DNA of 64,000 nt, from positions 124,001 to 188,000 of the forward strand of contig NZ_JACBYW010000005.1 in NCBI RefSeq assembly GCF_013408175.1, given 5' to 3'. Made by a program: the position numbers and the translations under genes. The notes under the pieces are model-generated. The model had not been told where the DNA came from and made no database searches. It saw only the letters and a list, made by a program, of their open reading frames with translations. Position 1 is the stretch's first letter. Each line of letters opens with the position of its first letter. The stretch is from Actinopolyspora biskrensis (GTDB lineage Bacteria > Actinomycetota > Actinomycetes > Mycobacteriales > Pseudonocardiaceae). Below, in pieces: positions 56,532 through 64,000 of the stretch.

Positions 56532-56642
56532 TCCCCCTTCTCCCGGAGAGGCCGTCCGAGTGCTGCCTCGGCGGTGACCGTCCCTCGGAGGCGGTGTCGA
56601 GAGGTCCCCGGCACCGCCTCACGGGAAGACTCGCCGGTTAGC

Positions 56643-56900
56643 TCACTTGGCCATCGGGTGGTCGACGACCGGCGCGTTGACGCACTTGGAGGACTCCGGC
56701 GACAGGAGCTCCACGATCACACCGATAGCGGCGCCGATGTCGTTTCCGCAGGCCTGGATCGGCACGGCGCTGATGTTGTTGTCGTCGACCGCGTTGATGC
56801 CGTCGTTGTCGGCGGTGTCGGCGAACGCGGCCGGCCCCAGGGTCATCATGCCCATGGCGGCGACACCGGCTGCACCGGCAACACGGGTTGCAATACGCAC
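56643..56900 (-). CDS. Small secreted chaplin-like protein
   Basis: An 85-aa protein with a signal peptide (MRIATRVAGAAGVAAMGMMT, cleavage probably after AAFA). The mature part of about 57 aa reads ISAVPIQACGNDIGAAIGVI and then SSKCVNAPVVDH, with two Cys spaced like the disulfide of short chaplins and a hydrophobic stretch between them. Chaplins coat aerial hyphae and spores in streptomycetes. The Asn/Asp-rich start of the mature part differs, so this is chaplin-like and not a confirmed chaplin. GTG start with GAGAGG upstream. Confidence 0.65.
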   Translation of the reverse strand: MRIATRVAGAAGVAAMGMMTLGPAAFADTADNDGINAVDDNNISAVPIQACGNDIGAAIGVIVELLSPESSKCVNAPVVDHPMAK

Positions 56901-57212
56901 TATTGGTACCTCTCGTCGTACTTGCGGGTAGGGAGTTTTCCCGATCGAGTCCCTACTGAGTGGCGGTCAGAGCGCTGAACGCGTGCTCTCCGCACCGCGG
57001 ACTCGCTGGAGGAATTCGGCGCCACACCCGCTGAAGATGAGGGGAATTCCGGCAAAGCCACCTGGACGGGTGATCAGTTTTCCCTTGATCGTGTGGGTAT
57101 CCGGTTTCTGCTGCGCGTTGCGTGAACAGCTTTTCCGTTGACCGGGCAACGGTGGTGAAACCGAATCGGGGTGGAGTGGGACGACGGGTGCGCGACGTGT
57201 CACGATGGTGGT
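56901..57212. other. Divergent intergenic region
   Basis: The 312 bases hold promoters for the chaplin-like gene (minus) and the thioredoxin gene (plus). GTAGGGA (about 56926) and TCCCTAC (about 56951) form inverted arms in the untranslated leader of the chaplin-like gene. TTGACC near 57137 could be a -35 for a plus-strand promoter. No gene is seen. Confidence 0.4.
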
Positions 57213-58181
57213 GTGACAAGGCCTGATCCACGGCAAAACCCTGATGCACAGCAGAGCGCGGCGGCTTCCTCCTCGATGGCGGGGGCGGTGGACCTCTCGG
57301 CGCTGAAGAACCGGGCCGAGTCGAGCGCGGAGACGCAGCGGTCGACAGGCTCCGGCGCGGGCTCGGAGGGCGGCGACTCCGCGATCGTCGAGGTCACCGA
57401 ATCCAATTTCCAGGCCGAAGTGGTCGACCGTTCCATGCAGGTCCCCGTTGTCGTGGACCTGTGGGCGAGTTGGTGCCAGCCGTGCAAGCAGCTCTCCCCG
57501 GTGCTGGAGAAGTTGGCCCGCGAGGGCGGGGGAACCTGGGTGCTCGCCACGATCGACGTGGACGCCAACCAGCGCATCGCGCAGCTGTTCGGAGCTCAGT
57601 CCATCCCGACGGTGATCGCGATAGCGGGCGGCCAGCCCGTCGAGGCCTTCGCAGGCGCGCAACCCGAGGAGCAGATCAGGCAGTGGATCAACTCGATCCT
57701 CGACGCGCAACGTGATCAGCTTCCGGGAATCCGCGCCGCCGAGGAGGCGACCGGCGAGGAGGCCGAGCAGGAGGACTCCCGCTTCACCGCCGCGGAGGAG
57801 GCCTTGGAGCGGGGCGAGTACGCCGCCGCCGAACAGGCCTACCAGCGGATTCTGGATTCCGAGCCGGACAACGAGCAGGCCAAGGCGGCGCTGGCGCAGG
57901 TCCGGTTCACGGCCAGGGCGGAGAACGCCGATCCCGCGGCCGTCGAACGTGCCGAGGGGAGCCCGGACGACGTGGACGCCCAGCTCGCCGCCGCGGACGC
58001 CGAACTGGCGCAGCAACGGGTCGAGGACGCGTTCAACAGGCTGATCGAAGCGGTCAGGCGTACTTCGGGTGGCGATCGCGACCGTGTTCGCGAGGAGCTG
58101 CTGGAGATGTTCGGGCTCTTCCCCGAAGGGGACCAGCGGGTCGCCAACGCGCGCCGGTCCCTGGCGAACGCCCTGTTCTGA
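57213..58181 (+). CDS. Thioredoxin-domain co-chaperone (YbbN/CnoX-like)
   Basis: A 322-aa protein. A disordered N-terminus (about 65 aa) precedes a thioredoxin domain with active site [13 protein letters not shown], so both Cys are present, unlike E. coli CnoX. A C-terminal tetratricopeptide region (about 190-322) with [20 protein letters not shown] and ALANALF end follows. The layout fits YbbN/CnoX holdase-thioredoxins. CACGAT at 57201-57206 lies six bases before the GTG, suggesting a leaderless start. Same place in the order as the thioredoxin near fadA4 of mycobacteria. Confidence 0.88.
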   Translation: MTRPDPRQNPDAQQSAAASSSMAGAVDLSALKNRAESSAETQRSTGSGAGSEGGDSAIVEVTESNFQAEVVDRSMQVPVVVDLWASWCQPCKQLSPVLEKLAREGGGTWVLATIDVDANQRIAQLFGAQSIPTVIAIAGGQPVEAFAGAQPEEQIRQWINSILDAQRDQLPGIRAAEEATGEEAEQEDSRFTAAEEALERGEYAAAEQAYQRILDSEPDNEQAKAALAQVRFTARAENADPAAVERAEGSPDDVDAQLAAADAELAQQRVEDAFNRLIEAVRRTSGGDRDRVREELLEMFGLFPEGDQRVANARRSLANALF

Positions 58182-58199
58182 CTGCCGTCTCCCCGCCGC

Positions 58200-58395
58200 G
58201 GTCGACGACCGGCGTGGTGCTTCGGCGCAAGCCGCGCCGAAGCGCCCACGTTGCCCACCGGTGCCGCCGCGGCTTCTCGGACGAGTGCCCGGCGAGGACG
58301 GCCCCGGCGTCGTGCAGGTGGCTACCCGGTGCCGGGGTCCGGCGCGGCCGGGCGCCGCCCGAGGTTCCGCCGAGCGACCACCCACGCGAACCGAG
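58200..58395 (-). repeat. Alpha repeat, copy H (inverted)
   Basis: On the minus strand: GGGTGGTCGCTCGGCGGAAC, CTCGGGCGGCGCCC, CCCCGGCACCGGGTAGCCAC, CTGCACGACGCCGGGGCCGT, AAGCCGCGGCGGCACCGG, and a terminal hairpin TTCGGCGC-GGCTT-GCGCCGAA (58221-58241 on the plus strand). Convergent gap between the thioredoxin and metallopeptidase genes. Confidence 0.8.
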
Positions 58396-58406
58396 CCGAT
58401 ACGTCA

Positions 58407-59867
58407 TCAGTCGTCGTATTCGGAGGCGCAGGGGGCCGTCCCCTGCCGGAAACCAACGCGGAACGCCTCCACCCGCGCGAATCCCGCCGGTACCTGCTCG
58501 CCCTCCGCGTCCGCGGCTATGAGTCCGTTGTCGCTGAGCAGGGAGGCGATTCCCTCGTCGAGGTCACCCGGTGCGATCCGCAGTTCGCCCACCGGGTTCC
58601 GCCTGCCGATCGGGTCCTCCACGATCAGCCCGCTCCACGCGCCGACCAGGCAGGCGGTGCGCAGCCCGGCGGTGTCGCCGGTGAGCGTCAGCCCGGCTGC
58701 CTCCTGCACGGCCAGCGCGTACCGCGAGGCGAGCTGCGCGTAGGCGGCGAAGTCCCCGTAACCCGACTCCCGGTCACCGTTGCCGGGAGGGGTCGCGGCG
58801 GTGCGCAGTTCGGACAGGTTCAGCGAGATCGTGTTGGTCTCCGCGCAGTAGGAGGCCGGTTCCGTGGTTTCCGTGCCCGGGCAGGGCCGCTGTTCGGTGG
58901 TGATCTCCGGAGGCGCCACACCCGTGTCGACGAAGACCTCACGCAGGCTTCGCTCGACCTGCTCGACGCTCTCCCCGTCGATCGGGAGGTCTGTTTCCTG
59001 GGCTTCCTTCCAGAACCGGAACTGGGTGGTCCGCTCGGTCACGGACTCCTCGGTCATCTCGGTGCAGCGCTTCGGACCGTCGCTGAAGCCGTACTGGAAC
59101 GCCGAGACGCGGTCGAAAGCGCTCCCGTGGGCCCGCGCATCGGAGAAGCCGGTTCTGCCGGGCTCGTCCCTGATGTAGCCGAGCACCCCCAGGACCTTGT
59201 TCAGCCCGCTTCCGGTGGAGACGCGGACGTGTTCCGCGGAGCCCTCCGCGACGTGCCGGAAGAACGCTCCGGTGAAGCAGTCCGCCTGCTGCTCGGAAAC
59301 CAGCGTCGGGGTCCGCTCGTCGACGAGACCGGCCCGGTACTGCACGGCGTGGCCGGTCTCGTGGGCCAGCACGGTGACCGGGGCCATCGCGCCGAACGTG
59401 TTCCGCAGGCCGGGGAGCAGCTCGCCCCTGTCCCAGGCGATCGTGTCCTCGGCGGGGCAGTAGAAGGCGTTCACGAGCCCGGAGGTGTCCTGCCCGCAGA
59501 CACGCCTGCCCCCGCCGCCGGAGTCGTAGGAGACCAGTCGCTCGATCGGTCGGAAGTCGCCTCCTCCGAAGGTCTCCGGGTAGGCGCTCCGCCAGTACCG
59601 TTGGACGTCGGCGACCGCGTTGGTGGCCAGCGTGTCCACCTTCCCGTCCGTTCCGCCCTCCACGGGAAGCCCTGCGTCCTGGGCCCCGGGTTTGAGACCG
59701 CTGGGACCGTCGCTGGCCGGTAGCCCGGCCACGGTGTCCGCGGAGGTGCTTCCGCTCGTGGTGGGGGTTCCGTTGATCGTCCTGGAGCAGCCGGTCACTC
59801 CGAGACAGAGCGCCAGCGCCGCGGACGACGCGGCGATCAGCAGTCGTGTTGTCGAGCTTCGTGCCAC
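58407..59867 (-). CDS. Neutral zinc metallopeptidase lipoprotein (paralogue 1)
   Basis: A 486-aa lipoprotein: signal peptide with lipobox LGVTGC, then a domain with VTVLAHETGHAVQYRAG (HExxH zinc motif) and VSEQQADCFTGAFF (third ligand region), matching the putative neutral zinc metallopeptidase family. A C-terminal part (about 300-486) with paired Cys has no known domain. The GTG at 59867 gives a proper signal peptide; longer frames do not. The next gene upstream on the same strand is a clear paralogue, 284 bases away. Substrate unknown. Confidence 0.82.
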   Translation of the reverse strand: MARSSTTRLLIAASSAALALCLGVTGCSRTINGTPTTSGSTSADTVAGLPASDGPSGLKPGAQDAGLPVEGGTDGKVDTLATNAVADVQRYWRSAYPETFGGGDFRPIERLVSYDSGGGGRRVCGQDTSGLVNAFYCPAEDTIAWDRGELLPGLRNTFGAMAPVTVLAHETGHAVQYRAGLVDERTPTLVSEQQADCFTGAFFRHVAEGSAEHVRVSTGSGLNKVLGVLGYIRDEPGRTGFSDARAHGSAFDRVSAFQYGFSDGPKRCTEMTEESVTERTTQFRFWKEAQETDLPIDGESVEQVERSLREVFVDTGVAPPEITTEQRPCPGTETTEPASYCAETNTISLNLSELRTAATPPGNGDRESGYGDFAAYAQLASRYALAVQEAAGLTLTGDTAGLRTACLVGAWSGLIVEDPIGRRNPVGELRIAPGDLDEGIASLLSDNGLIAADAEGEQVPAGFARVEAFRVGFRQGTAPCASEYDD

Positions 59868-60151
59868 TGACGCGCCCCGTCCTCGAAATCGTGCGGTCGT
59901 ACTCACCCGCCCCGTCGTTCGGAGGGGAGCACTCGGATCCTTCCGGAAGCGGTCCGCACGGCCGGCCGGGCACCGAGCGCCGGGGCACACCGTTGCCGTG
60001 CGGGTCCCGGCGAAGCCTAACGAACGCGACCCGTTCGATCCGTTGTGGATCCGGACCGGGCGCTCGTCCGATGCGTCCCGCGACGCCGCCGGTGCGCCGC
60101 GTCACGTGCGGGCGGCCGACTCGACCGGGCGCGCAGTACCGCGAGCGCGTT

Positions 60152-61474
60152 TCAGCTCGAACACGCTCGCACGCCGTCGCGCACCCCCGTCCGGAAAGCG
60201 CGCAGTGCTTCGAAGCCGCTGATGGTCTCTCCCGCGAACAGGGAATTCCCCGCGAGCACGGAACGAACCGCCTCGTCGAGATCGGCGGCCGAGCCGTTGC
60301 CGGGCCCGCGCACCCGTTCCGCGGTGTGCGCCCCGCTGAGGCAGGTGGCGGCTCGCTCTAGCCCCCGGGCGTCGGAGTCCTCTCCGGACCGCCGGAGCGC
60401 GTCCGTGGCGAGAGCGGCCACCAGGGGGATCTCGGCAGCCTGGTCACCGAGCTCGTAGGTGAGCCGGTCCAGGGCGGCGCGGTCGACGACGACGTCACCG
60501 CGGCACTCGTACACCGCCGCCTCGGCGGCGCACCCGGAGGTGTTCGAGTCCCGCGCGGCGCGCACGGCGGGTGGTGTCCACGCCCACCCGCCGTGGACGG
60601 CCAGTTCGCGGAAGTAGTCCCTGATGGCCGGGATCCGTTCGTTCAGCAGTTCCGGGAACTCGCGATCGCCCGCGCGCCGCCCGTCTCCGGTCCAGTCGCC
60701 GCTGAGCCGTCGATCGGCCGCGGTCATTCCGGCGCACGCGGTGGGACCGCCGGTGTAACCGTCCTGGAAGGCGCTCGCCCTGTCGTAGGCCGTTCCGTGC
60801 TCGTCGGTGACCCCCTGCCCGACCGGGTCGGCGAAGTTGGTCAGCGCGTGCAGCGCGTCGTCGAGTTCCGCGGTGCTCATCCCGAGTCGTGCTGAGTCGC
60901 CAGTGACCACTCGGTGGACGTAGGCGCCCGCGAAGCAGTCCGCCGTGGCCTCGACGATCACCGGGCGCCTCTTCCGCGCGGGTGTTTCACCGGAGCGGAG
61001 GCGGTGTGCCACCGCGTGGCCCATCTCGTGCGCGAGCACGACGACCACGGCCGACTGGCCGTAGTTCGTACGCAGCACCGGCAGGAGCGCGGCCCGGTCC
61101 CAGGCGATCGCGTCCACGGTGGCGCAGTAGTACGCGTTCCCCGCGAGTTCGCTCACCTGGGCGGTGCAGGGAGGCGGCTCGGACGCGGTGTCGGTGGTGT
61201 CCACGGAGAAGAAACCACCGTCGAGATCGTGCCAGGGCTGCCCGAAAGCGCGCGGCAGCGTCCGCCTCCAGTAGTCCTGCGCGTCGGTCACGACCGTGGC
61301 GGCCAGTTCGTCGACCGGGGAGGAGTCCGTGCCGAAGACGAAGGACGGATCCACACCGTGCCGCACCACCGAATCCCCCACCACGGGGTGCCCCCGGACG
61401 GTCGAACATCCCGCAGCGGTCACGAGCAGCAGCAGTCCCAGTGCCAGGGCCGAGATCCTCCGCGGCGAGTCCAC
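60152..61474 (-). CDS. Neutral zinc metallopeptidase lipoprotein (paralogue 2)
   Basis: A 440-aa lipoprotein with the same layout as its neighbour: lipobox VTAAGC, NAYYCATVDAIAWDRAALLP, zinc motif VVVLAHEMGHAVAHRL, and VEATADCFAGAYV. Matching blocks (YRRT/YWRS near residue 75, YDRASAFQDGYTGGP against FDRVSAFQYGFSDGP) show tandem duplication. The GTG at 61474 (MDSPRRISALALG) gives the signal peptide. Divergent from glgP. Confidence 0.82.
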   Translation of the reverse strand: MDSPRRISALALGLLLLVTAAGCSTVRGHPVVGDSVVRHGVDPSFVFGTDSSPVDELAATVVTDAQDYWRRTLPRAFGQPWHDLDGGFFSVDTTDTASEPPPCTAQVSELAGNAYYCATVDAIAWDRAALLPVLRTNYGQSAVVVVLAHEMGHAVAHRLRSGETPARKRRPVIVEATADCFAGAYVHRVVTGDSARLGMSTAELDDALHALTNFADPVGQGVTDEHGTAYDRASAFQDGYTGGPTACAGMTAADRRLSGDWTGDGRRAGDREFPELLNERIPAIRDYFRELAVHGGWAWTPPAVRAARDSNTSGCAAEAAVYECRGDVVVDRAALDRLTYELGDQAAEIPLVAALATDALRRSGEDSDARGLERAATCLSGAHTAERVRGPGNGSAADLDEAVRSVLAGNSLFAGETISGFEALRAFRTGVRDGVRACSS

Positions 61475-61547
61475 CGCACCAGGTTCGCACGTCGTCGTCC
61501 TCGTGGGCTGTGCGGAACTCGTTCGGGGCGAGATACCCTCACCCGTC

Positions 61548-64000
61548 GTGAGAGCCGTCCGCCGCTTCACCGTCAGCGCGCACCTGCCCGATTCGTTGCA
61601 AGCGCTCGGCCGCTTGGCCATAAACCTGCGCTGGAGCTGGCACCCGCCGACGCAGGACCTGTTCGCCTCCGTAGCACCGGACGTGTGGTCGGAGGTCGGA
61701 GGGGATCCGCTGCGCCTGCTGGCCGAGGTGCCCGCGGAGCGCTTGGACCGCCTCGCCGCGGACGAGGACTTCCTGGCGCGGACCAGGGCCGTCGACGACG
61801 ATCTGCGCCGTTACCTCACGGTTCCGCGCTGGTACCAGCAGCGCCGGGACGAGGGAACCCCGCTGCCCTCCTCGATCGCCTACTTCTCCATGGAGTTCGG
61901 GTTGACCGAGGCGCTGCCCAACTACTCGGGCGGCCTGGGGGTGCTGGCCGGGGATCACCTCAAGTCGGCTTCCGACCTCGGGGTCCCGCTCGTGGGCGTG
62001 GGGCTGTTCTACCGCTCGGGCTACTTCCGCCAGTCGCTGTCCGGTGAGGGCTGGCAGGTGGAGCAGTACCCGGTGCTCGATCCGCGTGGACTGCCGCTGG
62101 AGCTGGTGACCCGTCCTTCGGGGGACCCGGTGCTGGTCCACGTCGCGATGCCCGAGGGGAGGACCCTGCGGGCGAGGATCTGGAAGGCCCAGGTCGGCCG
62201 GGTTCCGCTGTTGCTGATGGACAGCGACCTCGAGGACAACGACGAGGACCTGCGCGGGGTGACCGACCGGCTCTACGGAGGTGACTCGAGCCACCGGATC
62301 CGGCAGGAGATCCTCGCCGGCATCGGTGGGGTGCGGGCCGTCCGGGCCTACTGCGAGCTGACCGGGATGGCCTCCCCCGAGGTGTTCCACATGAACGAGG
62401 GGCACGCGGGTTTCCTGGGGCTGGAACGCATCCGCGAGCTGCTGGCCGGCCCCGGACTGCAGTTCGACGAGGCCGTGGCGGCCGTGCGGGCGGGGACCGT
62501 TTTCACCACCCACACCCCGGTTCCCGCCGGTCTGGACCGGTTCCCCACGCACCTGGTTCGGCACTACTTCGGCGACGGCTCCGCGCAGTCCCTGCTGCCG
62601 GGAGTTCCGACCGACGAGATCCTGGAGCTCGGCGTGGAGAACAAGCCGGGCACCTTCAACATGGCCAACATGGGGTTGCGGCTGGCGCAGCGGGCCAACG
62701 GTGTTTCCGAGCTGCACGGCGACGTCAGCCGCAAGATGTTCAGCGGGCTGTGGCCCGGCTTCGACACCGCGGAGATCCCCGTCTCCTCGGTCACCAACGG
62801 AGTGCACGGCCCCACCTGGTCGGCGCGGGAGCTCGGCAAACTGCTCGGCGAGTCCGAGATGGACCAGGGAGCGGGGCTGCGCGGCATCGAACCCGTCAGT
62901 GACTCGTTGCTGTGGGAGCTGCGCAGCTCGTTGCGGCAGCGGCTCGTCGAGGAGGTGCGTCGCAGGCTGCGGTACGCCTGGCTGCAGCGCGGGGCCTCGG
63001 ACCTGGAGCTGGGCTGGTGCGACTCGGTATTCGACCCGGACGTGCTCACGATCGGTTTCGCGCGGAGGGTGCCGACCTACAAGCGCCTGACGCTGATGCT
63101 GCGCGACCCCGAGCGGTTGCGGGCCCTGCTGCTCGACCCGGACCACCCGGTGCAGGTGGTGGTGGCGGGCAAGTCGCACCCCGCCGACGAGGGCGGCAAG
63201 GCGATGATCCAGCACATCGCGCGTTTCGCCGACGACCCCGAGGTGCGCCACCGCATCGTCTTCCTGCCCGACTACGACATGTCGCTGGCCCGCTACCTCT
63301 ACGCCGGTTGCGACGTCTGGTTGAACAACCCGGTGCGCCCGTTGGAGGCCTGCGGGACCTCGGGCATGAAGTCCGCGCTGAACGGCGGGCTGAACCTGTC
63401 GGTCCGGGACGGCTGGTGGGACGAGATGTACGACGGCCACAACGGGTGGGCGATCCCCAACGCGAACGGGGTGAGCGATCCGGAACGCAGGGACGACCTC
63501 GAAGCGGGCGCGCTCTACGAACTGATCGGCGAGCACGTGGCGCCGATGTTCTACGAGCGGAACAGCGAAGGGGTTCCCGGGCGGTGGATGTCGATGGTGC
63601 GGCACACCCTGGCGACCCTGGGGCCGCGGGTGCAGTCCTCCAGGATGGTCCGCGAGTACGTCGACAACTTCTACTCGCCCGCGATCCGTTCCGTGCAGGC
63701 CGCCTCGGCGGACCGCTATCGGGGCGCCAAGGAGATAGCGGCCTACAGGGAGCGGCTCGAACAGGCGTGGAGCGAGGTGCGGATAACCGACACGTACATG
63801 TCCGTCGAGGACGGTTCGACCCCGCTGCTGGGGGGCAAGGTCACCGTGCGCGCCCTGGTCGAGCTGGCCGGGCTGGACGACTCCGACGTGAAGGTGGAGG
63901 TCGTCGTCGGCAGAGTGGACGATTCGGACGAGTTGCGCGACTTCGTCACCACGTCGATGAGTTGCGTCGCCGACGGCGGGTACCAGGCCACGGTGACCCT
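61548..64000 (+). CDS. glgP: Alpha-glucan phosphorylase (3' end outside window)
   Basis: Phosphorolyses glycogen or maltodextrin to glucose-1-phosphate, using PLP. 817 codons are visible without a stop. The N-terminal INLRWSWHPPTQDLF and IAYFSMEFGLTEALPNYSGGLGVLAGDHLKSASDLG are of the non-classical (Thermotoga/actinobacterial) GT35 type. The PLP Lys is residue 608 in GTSGMKSALNGGLN. The C-terminal part enters a DUF3417-associated sheet region. TACCCT at 61534-61539 lies eight bases before the GTG. It diverges from the metallopeptidase gene. Confidence 0.94.
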   Translation, partial: MRAVRRFTVSAHLPDSLQALGRLAINLRWSWHPPTQDLFASVAPDVWSEVGGDPLRLLAEVPAERLDRLAADEDFLARTRAVDDDLRRYLTVPRWYQQRRDEGTPLPSSIAYFSMEFGLTEALPNYSGGLGVLAGDHLKSASDLGVPLVGVGLFYRSGYFRQSLSGEGWQVEQYPVLDPRGLPLELVTRPSGDPVLVHVAMPEGRTLRARIWKAQVGRVPLLLMDSDLEDNDEDLRGVTDRLYGGDSSHRIRQEILAGIGGVRAVRAYCELTGMASPEVFHMNEGHAGFLGLERIRELLAGPGLQFDEAVAAVRAGTVFTTHTPVPAGLDRFPTHLVRHYFGDGSAQSLLPGVPTDEILELGVENKPGTFNMANMGLRLAQRANGVSELHGDVSRKMFSGLWPGFDTAEIPVSSVTNGVHGPTWSARELGKLLGESEMDQGAGLRGIEPVSDSLLWELRSSLRQRLVEEVRRRLRYAWLQRGASDLELGWCDSVFDPDVLTIGFARRVPTYKRLTLMLRDPERLRALLLDPDHPVQVVVAGKSHPADEGGKAMIQHIARFADDPEVRHRIVFLPDYDMSLARYLYAGCDVWLNNPVRPLEACGTSGMKSALNGGLNLSVRDGWWDEMYDGHNGWAIPNANGVSDPERRDDLEAGALYELIGEHVAPMFYERNSEGVPGRWMSMVRHTLATLGPRVQSSRMVREYVDNFYSPAIRSVQAASADRYRGAKEIAAYRERLEQAWSEVRITDTYMSVEDGSTPLLGGKVTVRALVELAGLDDSDVKVEVVVGRVDDSDELRDFVTTSMSCVADGGYQATVT

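Overview
The window is high-GC DNA from the chromosome of an actinomycete. Frequent GTG and TTG starts, a Cys-to-Asp MurA, NucS-type mismatch repair, a mycothiol-type isomerase fragment, a chaplin-like secreted protein and DUF397/SPW proteins all fit a filamentous Pseudonocardiales-like organism (Actinopolyspora or Saccharopolyspora type). The genus is an inference; no rRNA is present to test it. As far as I recall the M. tuberculosis map, the backbone follows the same order: argS-lysA-hom-thrC-thrB-rho-rpmE-prfA-prmC-tsaC-wecA-atpI-atpBEFHAGDC-DUF2550-cobalamin adenosyltransferase-murA, later nucS, mce, thiolase, CnoX-like thioredoxin and glgP.

Layout. 1-600: tail of a mycothiol-dependent isomerase-like gene. 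601-2713: scar of an integrative element (AICE type) at the 3' end of tRNA-Arg(CCG), with a duplicated 43-bp tRNA end, broken integrase, Rep-like and regulator fragments, and one intact DUF1330 gene. 3018-9462: argS-lysA-hom-thrC-thrB amino-acid operon, preceded by a possible leader peptide and a terminator-like hairpin. 9463-17254: rho, rpmE, prfA, prmC, tsaC (termination, translation and tRNA modification) plus a hydrolase. 17899-27486: wecA (cell-envelope lipid carrier priming) and the complete F1Fo ATP synthase operon. 27593-34932: GNAT, cobalamin adenosyltransferase, murA, small conserved proteins, a Rieske lipoprotein, a LysE exporter, a Nudix hydrolase and nucS. 35150-43169: two small genes, a sodium:solute symporter with a small membrane partner, an aldehyde dehydrogenase and a PTS-type dihydroxyacetone kinase (dhaKLM). 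43246-52970: lipoprotein, hydrolases, a DivIVA-like coiled-coil protein, SPW protein, TetR, methylmalonyl-CoA epimerase, thiolase and a membrane protein. 53293-64000: dinB, DUF3817, MarR, thiamine-binding-like protein, chaplin-like protein, CnoX-like thioredoxin, two paralogous zinc-metallopeptidase lipoproteins, and glgP running off the end.

The most unusual signal is not a gene. At least nine intergenic spaces carry related copies of an imperfectly palindromic repeat (here called alpha), about 160-200 bp long or about 90 bp in a short form, often ending in a TTCGGCGC/GCGCCGAA hairpin. A second repeat (beta, about 115 bp) has nested inverted arms CGTGAGTCGG/CCGACTCACG. Every convergent gene junction longer than about 250 bp holds one of these repeats. 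The one intermediate gap (31217-31459) holds two GTTTCGCGCGAAAC palindromes that resemble parS. I do not recognise alpha or beta as a named family. A second pattern is that many stand-alone genes have a TANNNT-like -10 hexamer 6-8 bases before the start codon, which suggests leaderless transcripts.
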